Under the pieces are notes generated by a model. That model saw only the letters and a list, made by a program, of their open reading frames with translations. It had not been told where the DNA came from and did not search any database. The position numbers and the translations under genes are program-made. This document shows positions 1-12,500 of a DNA stretch of 64,000 nt, piece by piece. The DNA comes from Siphonodentalium dalli (taxonomy: Eukaryota > Mollusca > Scaphopoda > Gadilida > Siphonodentaliidae). The DNA is taken from assembly GCA_032622095.1 (NCBI GenBank), contig CP136061.1, positions 60,037,301 to 60,101,300 on the forward strand. Reading direction: 5' to 3'. Position 1 is the first letter of the stretch; each line of letters opens with the position of its first letter.

Positions 1-1440
1 GGTATAGGGGTAGGGGAAATAATCAAATGCAATATTATCACCAAATTACAGCCATTTCAGACACAAAGTTGTTTTCTTCCAGCTTATGTATATTCCTGTT
101 GCGTTATTAAACAGCCTAATACGTTACTGGATGTTTATTTATAATGTTATTGCCATGTTGATTAAAAATAATTTCAAAATGACAATTTGCCATTTCACTG
201 CCAAATTACGACAAAAAGGATTATAGCGCTCTCAAAGTATATAAACAAAGAAAGTGTTAAGTTACGTATGAAAGAACAATCCATGCAGAAGCTGATAATA
301 TAATGTTGTATGTTTCAAGATGCCTGATTTTGAAGTTTTTGTTGATATGCTTTCCCCTACCCCATGTTTCTGCCATTCAAATTTGGAGTTAATTATCCGA
401 AGTGATGAGAGAAATCCAGTGACATTCATTGGTATAACCATTGAAATGTTATTTTCTCAACAAAAAACTAATATAAGAAGAAAGATAAAATACTTTTACA
501 CAATAACTTTCGTTAATTTTTCTGAATATGCACACAAACCTTTAAAATTTATACAGAAACGCCCCAAAATAGCATTTTCGGAAAAGAGGCTAGGCTAAGA
601 GTTCATGGAGCCATAATTTAGTTTTCTTCACAAATGTATTTAGAAATTCCATCACAATTTGTTCTATCTTGTATTCTTAAAAGGTAACGAGAAAGGCAGA
701 GCATATAGATTGTAATTTTTTCAGTTACATGACCCCAAATATTGCATTTCATCACACGACTTCTATGTCAGTGTCAAATTTGGCTAAGTCCATACAATGG
801 AACACACATTTTGTTCGAGAATATTTTATTCTTCTTAACCATAGATGCACATTATAATAATTTTTTGTGCATTATCTAGTGAGGAAATGGCAAAAACAGT
901 GAAAAAGCCCTGTATTTTGGGCTCGTTTTTTAGATAATTAACCATAAAATATGATATTTGGCTCATTCTGTGAAATTTAGGCTCCGAAATAAGGTAAATT
1001 CGCGTTTTTGAAGTCACACATCTCGAAAAATACTCCAAAAATCTGGAAATGGTTCTCAGTTCTGTATTAGGAAAGTGAGGGCAACAAAATAGGCATGATA
1101 TATGTAGGATATGTGCATTTGATTTTTTCATATACGCTAAAGAAAATCCATAAATGGATGATTTGACAAAATTTCCCCCAATTTATTTCACGAAAATCAC
1201 CAATTTTCCTTTTTCCGATTTTTGCTGATTTTTAATATGTTGTTTATGGAGGGTTTATGTAACTATTCCAGCAAAAAAAAATTCTGTTGCAATTAGTTCT
1301 GGGTAAAACCATAAATGCACTGGACTAATAGTGGTTCAAACAGAGACACGAAAATTGGACGCGATCGCACCATTTATTAACTACAATTCAAGACTAAACT
1401 TGAAAGCAGATTGGTGAGCAGTCCTTTGTTTACACTCAAA
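1..1440. other. AT-rich DNA, no gene recognised
   Basis: I see no supported gene, RNA or terminal-repeat element here. The short open frames (for example 320-598 and 835-1131 on the minus strand) have no recognisable domain and no splice or promoter context, so they are treated as chance. Confidence 0.5.
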
Positions 1441-1552
1441 CAAAATGGCGACGCCCATTGTATAAAATATTTTCCATCTGTCGGAACACAAAGATAAAAT
1501 ATTTCCATCATTAATACAATAAACATTCTATATTAAACGAAATTAAAAGAGT

Positions 1553-2476
1553 ATGCCAAAAAGATCTACAGCCATGAGCTCAACTTCAAGCAATGACGAA
1601 AGCATGAATGTTGAAGAGCCTAAAAAACAGGAGCAAAAGAAAACACCACCCCCCGAAAACCCAAACAAAAGCAGAAGGCAGCATCTAATGTTGTTGGAAA
1701 GAGTTCAGAAAACAAATCTAAACCTCAGACCACAAAAGATACAACCCAAAAATCTATGAAATCTTTCACTTCTGTGCCTGACAATATGGGAAAGATGTTG
1801 GCTGAAATAAACAGAAAACTTGATGAAACTGTGAAGAGTGACTACTTAATGACAAAATTAGATACTGTAACACAAGAGATAATACATGAACTAAATGAAA
1901 CTAAAGAAACAATGAGTACAAAACTACAAACATTAGAGAATGAAAATAAATCTCTGAAGGATGAATTAACTGAAGTTAAAGACAAATATGAGCAACAGCA
2001 AGAGGACATAAACAAACTTTGGGAACATGCATACAAATCTGACAAGAAATACAACAATCTAGAACAACCAACGAGAAAAGAAAGCATTAGGATTTATGGC
2101 ATACAAGATAATGCTAGAGAAAACAGACAGCAATGTGAAGAAGAGGTTCTGAAACTATTCAATAATATCATGCATCTACAAATGGAAATGGGAGGAAATA
2201 GGTATAGCTCACAGACTAGGGAAATTTGACAAAAACGCTACAAGGCCTATAATTGTGAAATTTGTATCACGAAGATCCAAACTAGTAGCTGAAAATAAAA
2301 AAATTGTAAATGGCTCCAAAGCGAACAAATACTTCATTGCAGATGACCTTACCCGTGAAAATAATAGTCTGCTAAAAGCTGCCAAAAAACATGACAGAAT
2401 TGCAGAGGCTTGGATCATGAATGGGATAATTTATGTAAAATACAAGAACACTGAAAAGGTACAGGTGATAACTTAG
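1553..2476 (+). pseudogene. L1-type LINE ORF1 protein, frameshifted remnant
   Basis: In intact LINEs this protein is the RNA-binding chaperone that coats the retrotransposon RNA. The N-terminus is polar and lysine/proline-rich. A long coiled coil follows (about 1800-2040, heptads around LQTLENENKSLKDELTEVK), then an RRM-like strand (SIRIYGIQDN) and the C-terminal domain signature AHRLGK...RPIIVKF. The frame is broken twice: near a six-C run at about 1649-1654 (the reading continues in the next frame up to 1756) and near 2189 (continues into 2255-2476). No ORF2 follows: after the stop at 2476 there is only non-coding DNA. It is therefore either a truncated L1-like copy or an ORF1-only (HAL1-like) derivative. 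The family call is good, the exact clade is not known. Confidence 0.75.
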
Positions 2477-2936
2477 GAATGTGACATTTGAATACATATC
2501 AGTAGCAGCACCAGAACTAAGACTATGAGAATTAGTTTCCATTTGTTAACCATGAAATAAATTGATGTATATGTCTCTAATATCCCAAAAATTATAGATA
2601 ATATATATTTATATTGATACACCTAAATTTGAATTGGAGTAAGCATTTGTGATTGATCAATGTACTCATAAACACAGCCTTGTGAATGATTTGCACAGAT
2701 ACATGTAGATAGTTTAATATGATTAATGGAAAATGGAAAAGTTCATATAGACAGCTCTCTTTATTGTTTTTATATAGATTATAACTTGTGTTATAATATA
2801 AGTAAACACGATGGAGATAGCTGTTTATATGAACTGTTATAGAGAGATAAATCATCTGCACAAACATATAATTTAGTGTCAGTTATAATAAATAGACCTG
2901 GTACAACTGTCGTTATACTTATATCAAAATATGACA

Positions 2937-3190
2937 CAAGTCCAATATTTACTGAGAAATTGACCTTATATTTCCCAATTCACCATTTCTAATGTGCAAA
3001 AAACTATCCTTATGAATTGTCTTCGAATCTGTATAGAATATACAGTTGATAGTCAGTAATAGTAACTGTAAATGGTCACAGACACAATTGTCTTCATAAC
3101 TGTATAGACAATATAACAAGTCCAGTTTTTGCTGAGATATTAACCTACTATTTCTAAATTCATCAATTTTAATATTGCACATATGTGATG
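2937..3190 (+). repeat. Two-copy tandem repeat, period about 180 bp
   Basis: The block beginning caagtccaatatttactgag at 2937 recurs in diverged form at about 3117 (caagtccagtttttgctgag). Both run through an aattcaycattt-like stretch. The copies are clearly related but old. Confidence 0.6.
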
Positions 3191-3254
3191 AAAAACATGT
3201 ACATTTATTATGTTGCCCAAAACATTCCTTCATTCATACAATGATTTGTATGCC

Positions 3255-3530
3255 ACACAAAGAAGGCACATATAGATATATAACTGCACAAATATAACAG
3301 ATAACAAGTGTGAAACTCTCTCTCTCTCTCGATGCCTTGTCCGACCAAAAATACTTCAATATTGGGACACAAAGGAAAATAAATATTTTTTGTTATTGCA
3401 AAGAGGATACAAACATAAACATATAATTACACGATTACAACAGATAACAAGATAACATGTGTGAAGCTCTTTTTCGATTCTCTGCCGCACAAAAATAACC
3501 CAACATGGCGACACAATGGTGAACATGAAA
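3255..3530 (+). repeat. Two-copy tandem repeat, period about 145 bp
   Basis: Both copies contain an acagataacaag...gtgtgaa(a/g)ctct core, followed by a gc(c)t(t/c)tg.c(c/g)(g/c)accaaaaat-like segment and a gacaca ending. The left copy carries an expanded (TC)n tract. Confidence 0.55.
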
Positions 3531-4214
3531 ATCAATTATTATCTCAAAGCTCTTACAATATGTCCATAACTTATGCACATGTATTACATATTATCATGTA
3601 CAAGATAAAATATATCCATAAAGCCTCGTTATTCCACTCCAATACATTGAAATGTGTCCCCAATTCTGAAGCTGAAGCTTAAAACCAATAATGCTATTAG
3701 TATACAGAGAGTTCACATATGTTGTTGTATAATGTGTGTTGTTGTATATTTGTATATTTTGCGCATGCATTGTTATCAATATAACAGATTATATGTCTTC
3801 GAGTATGACATACGAATACATGGTAACACAACCAATCCCATACATGTCCTTCCCAGCAGATATCAGTATCCTGTGTGCGTTATTACGTTGGACCATGTCG
3901 AAAATTCTAAAATAATGACCCTCTGCACCTAACCATTATTCATTACGATAATTTTTTCAAGCGATAGACAATGTGTACGCCCCGGCTGAAAGAAACATGA
4001 AATTAACAGACGCTACACGATACGTGTTCAAAGTCATCCGGCTCAAGCCCATCATTAATTCCTAATGTGACAGAGGACAAATATATGGATAATGTGGTCA
4101 TTTCTCACTCAAAAATGTATCGAAATGTAGGATATAAGTATCATGACGAACGGACATATCTCCTATTATAATATTTTCTAATATTTCCATACCGATCTCG
4201 CATTTCCATTGCTA

Positions 4215-4660
4215 AATCCATTCACACAAACGAAATGTCCATCCAAGAAAACACGCCAAACTTTTTTTAACCGACCTCATGTCCCAATAAGATTATTGCG
4301 AGATTGACATATAAATCAGCACGATTACCACGCAATTGACATATAAAAACTGCCAAGGGGCGACATACGGGTTACAGATTATATCGGTGTCCATATATAC
4401 ATGCAATAACAAAAACAATACCCTTAAGGTTACCCCAAACCTTCATTCATGGCTTCCATCGCCAAACAAATACAAACGAACTCATGTTCGACACGCTTTT
4501 TGCGAGCTCGACCTATAAATCAGCACGATTTCCGCGCGTTAGACATATAAATTGCCAAGGGGTAACCAATGGGTTACAGATTATATGGATGTTCATTTTG
4601 ACATACAACAACAGAAACAATACCCCTAAGGAATCCTCAAACATTCCACGATGCAGTATT
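4215..4660 (+). repeat. Two-copy tandem repeat, period about 200 bp
   Basis: Segments around 4302-4445 and 4500-4650 align along their length: both have ataaatcagcacgatt, then a catataaa..tgccaagggg block, then gggttacagattatat and an aacaatacccytaagg block. They look like an old tandem duplication. A further, exact 56-bp piece of the first copy lies at 5247-5302. Confidence 0.7.
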
Positions 4661-5246
4661 GCGTGTTTATTCAAACCACCCGCGGAAATCTGACCGCATA
4701 TTGCACATTGGCTTGTGGCTCGCTCAGCTCCCACCTGCCCGCGGTTTTTCCCATTTCAATAGCACTGTGGACACTCCATTTGATTTTGTCGGATTTATTA
4801 TCACACGAAATGTGCGTGTACTTTTTATATGAACATTCATATTAATTGCACAATATTTTAATCCGACTTCAACGCGACCGTTTGTCGTCAGAGTTCGCTT
4901 AAGGAGCAGCCCACGATCATAACCACATGTAATATATAACTATGCATAAGCTACTATATAACCTTAAAACATGCGGATGTTGTTTGTTCATCTTATAGAG
5001 AGACAACTACTGAATGCCTCAAACACTTGAATCATATATTTCTCAAACCTATCCACTGGTGTATATTATAATTCGTCAACCGGGATTCTGCTCAAACTAC
5101 TCTGACGACGGGCGGTCGAAACGTTGAACTAGGACAATATGTATATATAACAAGTGTATATGAGTGATGTGCTCGTATTAATGTTATGCTGACAAACATA
5201 CAAAATTACTTCAAAAAAACAAATGGCGGTAAATCATACAAAAATG

Positions 5247-5302
5247 TTGACATATAAAAACTGCCAAGGGGCGACATACGGGTTACAGATTATATCGGTG
5301 TC
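5247..5302 (+). repeat. Exact 56-bp copy of 4336-4391
   Basis: Positions 5247-5302 match 4336-4391 without a mismatch, although the intervening tandem copy at 4539-4594 is clearly diverged. It lies just left of the L1 target-site duplication. The identity suggests a recent duplication or conversion. Confidence 0.85.
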
Positions 5303-5330
5303 GTAAATAACGTTTATAAACAAACCATTA

Positions 5331-5346
5331 AATATTATATTATCTT
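5331..5346 (+). repeat. Target-site duplication of L1 element (3' side)
   Basis: The 16-mer aatattatattatctt is identical to 16168-16183. On the element's strand it reads AAGATAATATAATATT and directly follows the A-rich tail, as expected for target-primed reverse transcription. Confidence 0.9.
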
Positions 5347-5654
5347 CTTCTTTTTTTTTCTTTTTTTTTTATATTTTTTATTCGGGTCTAAACAAATAAA
5401 TACAGACAGACATGTGAGGAATCAAGGACACAATACATGCACTTGGTTAAAAAAAACAAAAAAAAACAAAAAGAATTAAAATATTTTAAAGATATTGATA
5501 TGAGTGGGATAAAATATAAAGTGTTTTGTCCTAGGCTGAAATAAAACATGTTCAATTAATTTTATATGATTGAGTATATATTAAATGGTATAAGATATTG
5601 ATCAATTTAGACTCTGCACCGTTGATACTTTTGTGGGTTTTTCGTCTCTTATGT

Positions 5655-8600
5655 TTATGTTAAAAATAATTCATTAATTATATTCCATCTCTCTTGAAAA
5701 AAGATATCTTTTTTTGTAGAATAGCCCTTTAATGGCACAATTTCAATTGTCTTATAAGTTTTTAACCATTCTATAAAACCATGTGAATTAGGGTTAGTAG
5801 CTTTTATCTTACATGAGTAGATATATCTCTTAAATAGAAGTATGGCAATTTCTATTATTCCTTCATTTGGATTTCCATCAGGTACACCAAATATAATGTT
5901 ATTTTGTGACACTTCAAATTGCAGGTTACATTTATCTTTAATAGTCTGCTGAAATTCTAGTAATACAGATTTTGTTACATGACATTCATAAAATAGATGT
6001 AGGCATGTTTCTTTTCCTGTGTGACAAAAAGAGCACATTTCTGTTTCCGATATTTTACATTTCATAAGTTTGGAGTTAGTATATAAAATATCATGATTTA
6101 TTTTGAATTGGAAAGACAATAGACTAGTGTCATTTGTAATCCTACTTGCCATTTTATAAATTGATTTCCATTCAGTGGGCATGAAAGTTTGCCCAAGTCT
6201 TTCCTGCCATTTTTTTTGGGACATTTCAGGAACTGTGATGACATGACTCAAAAAACTGGGGTAAAAGGTTCTGCATGCTTTCTCGCAAATTTTCAATTTC
6301 TCAACATTTTTTGATGTCACGGTGCAGAGTCTTAATTGATTTTCCTTTATACTTATTTTCCATGTTTTAGGTAAAGCTGCTAAAAGACCCTGGTAGGTGG
6401 TGAAAGGAATTTTGATGTCATAGTTTTGACAAAATGTGTTATAATCCAGAAAGGTGGAGGTGGCATCAACAAGATCATTCACAAAATAAACATCTTTTCT
6501 AATCAAGCTTTTGTTGATGAACATTTTACCATTTATTAGAATTTTTGGGTTGTAGAATATTGGTTCTGATAAGATTTCTTCAGGGGTTGTGGTGACTTTC
6601 TCATCTAAGCTTGCCCAATCATTAAAGACATCTGTCCAAAAGGGATTGAGTTTTTTACAAACTATATTAATACCTTCTTTGTGTAGATGCCATACTTTGT
6701 AACCCCCAAAGGGTTCTAAATCATCAATTAACAGAGTTTTCCAATTTGCTTCTGTGTGGACATCTAGAAGCTTTTTAATCCAAGTCATTTTCAATGATTT
6801 ACAAAATGAGTTTAAATGAGGGAATTTCAAACCTCCGTCTTCTAAAGTATTAATCATTACGCTCCTTTTTATTTTGTCTGGTTTTCCAGACCAAAGAAAT
6901 TTGAATAACATTGATTGTATTTTATCTGTTAATTCTCGAGATGGAGAAGGTAATACAGTGAGACACTGGGTTAGGATTGGTAATGCCAGAGTCTTAACGA
7001 CTGTTGTCTTGCCATACAGACTGAGGTTTCTAAATGACCAATCATTTAGCAGATTTTCCATCTTCTTCAATTTTGTCCTATAATTATTTTCTATATAACT
7101 ATCATTAAATAGATCAAATTCAATTCCCAGGATAGTAACTGACTGACTATGGTTCCACAATATGTTTCTATCCGTTGGGATTTCGTCACCACAACCCCTT
7201 TTTGGTCCAATCCATAATGCTTGTGTTTTGTCAAAATTAACCTTTAAACCTGAAATGTTAGCAAAGGCATCAAATAAATTGAGTGCAGCGTTAAGAGTAT
7301 ATTGATCATCCTTTAGGAAGAGAGTTAGGTCATCAGCGTACTGAGTCAAAATATATTCGGAATTGTTTATTTCTATGCCCTTTATATTGGGATTGAATTT
7401 AAGGCTGGCACTAAGGATTTCAACACAAAGAATAAAGATGTACGGTGACAGGGGGCACCCTGTCGTACCCCTCGAAAGATGTCTATTTTATTTGTTAAGT
7501 TACCATTATTTGTAACATAGCTGAAAATATTAGAGTAAAATGTTTTTACCCAACTTTTTATTGATGGGCCAAATTTTAAAAAGTCAAGGCATTTTTGGAT
7601 AAATACCCATTCCAGCGAATCAAAAGCCTTTTCAAAGTCTAATATTGCCAATATAGCGGAAATGTTGTTTTTCTCACATTTGTCTATCAAATCAAAAACT
7701 AATCGAGTAGATTCACCGATATAACGACCGGACATAAAACCTAATTGGGAGTTAGATATCAGTTTTGGCAAATGTTTTTTTATTCTATTAGCTATTACTG
7801 AAGATGCTATTTTGAGGTCCACATTGAGAAGAGAGATTGGTCTCCAATTTTTTAGAAATTGTTTATTTTTATTGGACTTAGGAATACAAGTGATTATTCC
7901 ACACCTCTGTGTAACCGACAGCTGTTCTTTGTTATATCCATAATTAATAGAATTGATCAGGAACTGACCAAGGTCTTTCCAAAAATACTTGTAGAAGCTA
8001 GCAGTATAACCATCACTCCCAGGGGAGCGGTCATTTTTCATGCCTTTCAGTGCTGATGCACATTCTTAATTAGATTAGATTAGATTAGATTAGATTAGAT
8101 TAGATTAGATAATGGTCCTTCAAGAGATTCTGATTCTTCCTCATCCAAGAAATTAAGAAAGGGGTTATTTACATCCCAAAAATTAAATGCCTCATTTTCA
8201 TTGTTTTTACCCAATTTTGATTTGTAGAGATCTTTATAAAAAAAATTCTTGTTCTAAAAGAATTTCTGAAAAGTCAGTAGTTTCTGATCCATCTGATTTA
8301 ACAATTTTTGGAATTAATTTTTCGGTGTAATGACGTTTCTCCAAGTTACAGAAATATTTGGTGGCCTTTTCACCTTCAATTTTCCATTTAGATTTTGTCC
8401 GCAGAATAATGCCTTTTATCTTTTTGTCTCTAATCAATTCCATTTCTGTTGTGAGTTTTTCCATTTCACCTACAACAGATAAGTCACCGTTGTCCAATTT
8501 TAAGTTTAATTCTTCAAGTTTTTTTTCTATATCGTTTTCTCTTTTGTCTCTTGATTTTTTTAATTTAGAGGAATAAGCAATTGTTTCCCCCCTTATAATA

Positions 8601-9499
8601 ATTTTCAGAGTTTCCCAAAGTAGTTGGTCGTTTATAGAAAATGAAATTTCATCAGAATCTGCTAAATTTTCTATTGAATATTGTTGTATTGTGTTACTAA
8701 TTGCAGTTTTGACAATATTTGTATACTCTGGGTCCTTTAATAGACTGTCATTGAATTTCCAGAATCCCCTTCCCCTAGGATGATCAATAAATTCAAAGTT
8801 CACACTAATTGGATTGTGATCCGACTTATATCTTGTATGTATGTCACAGCATTTGATGAAAGGCTGCATATCTGAGGATACTAAAAAATAATCAAGACGA
8901 GCCATTTTGTTTCCAGGCCCCTTCCAAGTATATCTTTTTTTGTCAGGATTTGTCAACCTCCACACATCATGCAAGTCTAGCTTTTGCATTGACTCCAAAA
9001 TAACTTCGTTTGATTTAACATTATTTTTGTGTTTATAGTTTGTTGTATCAATGTTATAGTCTTGAGGCACATTCCAATCACCACCAAGCAGGGTCGTCAC
9101 ATTTTCTAATTTCTCAATTTTTGAGAAGATGCCCCTATAGAAATCTGGTTTATCATCATTCGGTCCATAAATAGCACACAAAGTTAGTCGACGGTTATTT
9201 ATTGAAATATCCATGATTATGTAGTTTCCATCATTGTCAGTAAGAGTATTGTGAATTGTAAAGTCTATTGTGTTTCTGAATAATATGGCAACACCTCTAC
9301 TTGAACTTGAAAATGAATTAAAATAAGCTTGATAGCCCCATTCCGCTTTCCATTTCTGTTCTATAGTTTTTGTTGAATGGGTATCAACCAGTATTGATAT
9401 ATCATATTTTTCTCTACATTTTTGAAAGAGATCTCTTCTTTTAACTTGATCAGATGACAGCCCACGGCAATTCAATGAGCAAATATTTAACTTAGCCAT
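5655..9499 (-). pseudogene. L1/Tx1-type ORF2: endonuclease and reverse transcriptase, broken
   Basis: About 1,280 codons, the normal ORF2 size. The start is taken at MAKLNICSLNCRG (9499), where the endonuclease domain begins, rather than an upstream ATG at 9526. Endonuclease motifs: NICSLNCRGL, LGGDWN, RLDYFL and SDHNPI. The usual ETH motif reads VDTH, with Asp for the catalytic Glu. Reverse transcriptase: NWRPISLLNVD, LDFEKAFDS, RGVRQG, QYADDLTLFL, then GLKVNFDKTQALWIG. A Cys/His cluster (CSFCHTGKETCLHLFYEC) lies in the C-terminal region. Damage: a frameshift in an A/T run at about 8240, a TAGAT microsatellite at 8071-8110 placing stops in every frame between EN and RT, and a frameshift at about 7455-7480 right after the RGVRQG motif. 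It is not functional as it stands. Confidence 0.9.
8071..8110 (+). repeat. (TAGAT)8 microsatellite inside ORF2
   Basis: There are eight perfect TAGAT units (ATCTA on the coding strand). The 5-bp period puts stop codons in all frames of the LINE ORF between the endonuclease and reverse-transcriptase domains. Confidence 0.95.
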
Positions 9500-9599
9500 T
9501 ATCCTTGAATGCAAAATTTGAAACAAACCAGTGATCTACAGTGACCTCGCCCCAAACACATGACCGTACATACTTAAAAGTTGACCCTATTTTCTTAAT

Positions 9600-12500
9600 A
9601 ACAATAACAATTGCTTTGGCAAATAACGCTCCTGGCAAGGCCCACATGCTACACATGAGTAGCGCATGCAAGTATTGCATGTTGAGCTCCGACGGAAAAA
9701 TATATATGTATATTGATAACAAAGAATATTTACAAGTATCATTTTCTGATACATTTGTATTTGGTATACTTCCAATGAGTAAAATAGAGTTTACTCAGTC
9801 GTATATATAAATTACTGAAAGTCGCATACATAAATGTTTGAAAATCCAAACTCTTTTATATTTTGAATGTATTATAAACTGAAAGTATAAGTTTCACAGA
9901 CTTGACACAGTACACGACTTAAAATTCTAAATAGGGATTTTTTTTTCATTTATTGATCTGACATAAACTTACTCTAAACCAATTTATATAATCTGAAGTT
10001 CAAAATTCCACATTTTCATGCAGCATACATTATAGAGTTATCTCTCTTCTGCTGATTTTATTTTGGTATATTTCCAGATGAGTAAAATAAAATTGGAAAT
10101 ACTCGAAGTCACATTCCACATTTTCAAACAATACACATTATAGAGTTATCTCTCTTCTGCTGGTTTCATTTTGGTATATTTCCAAATGAGTAAGATAGAA
10201 TTGAAATTACTCAAAATCAAATATGTAAATGTTTGAACTTCTAACTTTGACATACCGTATAACGCTCCTGGCAAGGCCACATGCTACACAAGAGGGAGAC
10301 AACGACTAGCTGCCTTATCTCACTCCATAGAGCATGCATGTATTGCATGTTGAGCTCAGACGGAAAAATATATATGTATATTGATAACGATGAATATTTG
10401 CAAGTATCATTTTCTGATACATTTGTATTTGGTATATTTCCAATGAGTAAAATAGAATTTACTCAAAGTCGCATATATAAAATACTGAAAGTCGCATATA
10501 TAAATGTTTGAAAATCTAAACTCTTTTATATTTTGAGTGTGTTATGAACTGTAAGTATGAGTTTCACAGACTTGACACAGTACATGACTTAAAATTGTAA
10601 ATAAAGAATTTTTCTCATTTAATGATCTGACATAAACTTGCTCTAAACCAATTTAAATAATCTGAAGATCAAAATTCTACATTTTCATACAGTATACATT
10701 ATAGAGTAATCTGCTGATTTCATTTTGGTATATTTCCAAATGAGTAGAATAAAATTGAAAATACTCGAAGTCACATTCCACATTTTCATACAATATACAT
10801 TATAGAGTGATCTCTCTTCTGCTGGTTTCACTTTGGTAAATTTCCAAATGAGTAAAATAGAATTGAACTTACTCAAAATCAAATATGTAAATGTTTGAAC
10901 TTCTAACTTTGACATACCGGTATAACGCCCCTGACAAGGCCCACATGCTATACAAGAGGGAGACAATGACTAGCTGCCCTATCTCACTCCATAGAGCATG
11001 CATGTATTGCATGTTGAGCTCCGACGGAAAGATATATATGTATATTGATAACGAAGAATATTTGCAAGTATAATTTTCTGAAACATTTGTATTTGGTATA
11101 TTTCCAATGAGTAAAATAAAATTTACTCAAAGTCGCATATATAAAATACTGAAAGTCGCATATATAAATGTTTGAAAATCTAAACTCTTTTATATTTTGA
11201 GTGTATTATGAACTGTAAGTATGAGTTTTACAGACTTGACACAGTACATGACTCAAAATTGTAAATAAAGAGTTTTTCTCATTTAATGATCTGACATAAA
11301 CTTGCTCTAAACCAATTTAAATAATCAGAAGATCAAAATTCTACATTTTCATACAGTATACGTTATAGAGTTATCTGCTGATTTCATTTTGGTATATTTC
11401 CAAATGAGTAGAATCAAATTGAAAATACTCGAAGTCAAATTCCACATTTTCATACAATATACATTATAGAGTTCTCTCTCTTCTGCTGGTTTCACTTTGG
11501 TATATTTCCAAATGAGTAAAATAGAATTGAAATTACTCAAAATCAAATATGTAAATGTTTGAACTTCTAACTTTGACATACCGGTATAACGCCCCTGGCA
11601 AGGCCCACATGCTACACAAGAGGGAGACAACGACTAGCTGCCTTATCTCACTCCATAGAGCATGCATGGATTGCATGTTGAGCTCCGACGGAAAGATATA
11701 TATGTATATTGATAACGATGAATATTTGCAAGTATCATTTTCTGATACATTTGTATTTGGTATATTTCCAATGAGTAAATTAAAATTTACTCAAAGTCGC
11801 ATATATAAAATACTGAAAGTCGCATATATAAATGTTTGAAAATCTAAACTCTTTTATATTTTGAGTGTATTATGAACTGTAAGTATGAGTTTCACAGACT
11901 TGACACAGTACATGACTTAAAATTGTAAATAAAGAGTTTTTCTCATTTAATGATCTGACATAAACTTGCTCTAAACCAATTTAAATAATCCGAAGATCAA
12001 AATTCTACATTTTCATGCAGCATACATTATAGAGTTATCTCTCTTCTGCTGATTTTATTTTGGTATATTTCCAGATGAGTAAAATAAAATTGAAATTACT
12101 CAAAATCAAATATGTAAATGTTTGAACTTCTAACTTTGACATACCGGTATAACGCCCCTGACAAGGCCCACATGCTATACAAGAGGGAGACAATGACTAG
12201 CTGCCCTATCTCACTCCATAGAGCATGCATGTATTGCATGTTGAGCTCCGACGGAAAGATATATATGTATATTGATAACGAAGAATATTTGCAAGTATAA
12301 TTTTCTGATACATTTGTATTTGGTATATTTCCAATGAGTAAAATAAAATTTACTCAAAGTCGCATATATAAAATACTGAAAGTCGCATATATAAATGTTT
12401 GAAAATCTAAACTCTTTTATATTTTGAGTGTATTATGAACTGTAAGTATGAGTTTTACAGACTTGACACAGTACATGACTCAAAATTGTAAATAAAGAGT

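Larger units (their letters stand above)
2480..5330. other. Non-coding interval with small tandem duplications
   Basis: No coding gene recognised. The interval is built largely from short two-copy repeats, listed separately. It also holds a (TC)n run at about 3316-3330 and A/T-rich filler. Confidence 0.5.

Noticed and set aside
320-598. 92-codon frame as a gene
   Set aside because: No domain, no regulatory context, and composition typical of AT-rich chance frames.
5102-5125. Hammerhead ribozyme core (ctgacga...gaaac)
   Set aside because: The conserved CUGANGA and GAAA strings are present and 9 nt apart, as in Penelope-type ribozymes. The intervening cgggcggtc cannot form stem II (C-C, G-G oppositions), and no stem I was found.
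8069-8110. Telomere-like repeat
   Set aside because: The unit is TTAGA (5 bp), not TTAGGG or TTAGG, and it is only 40 bp inside a LINE ORF.
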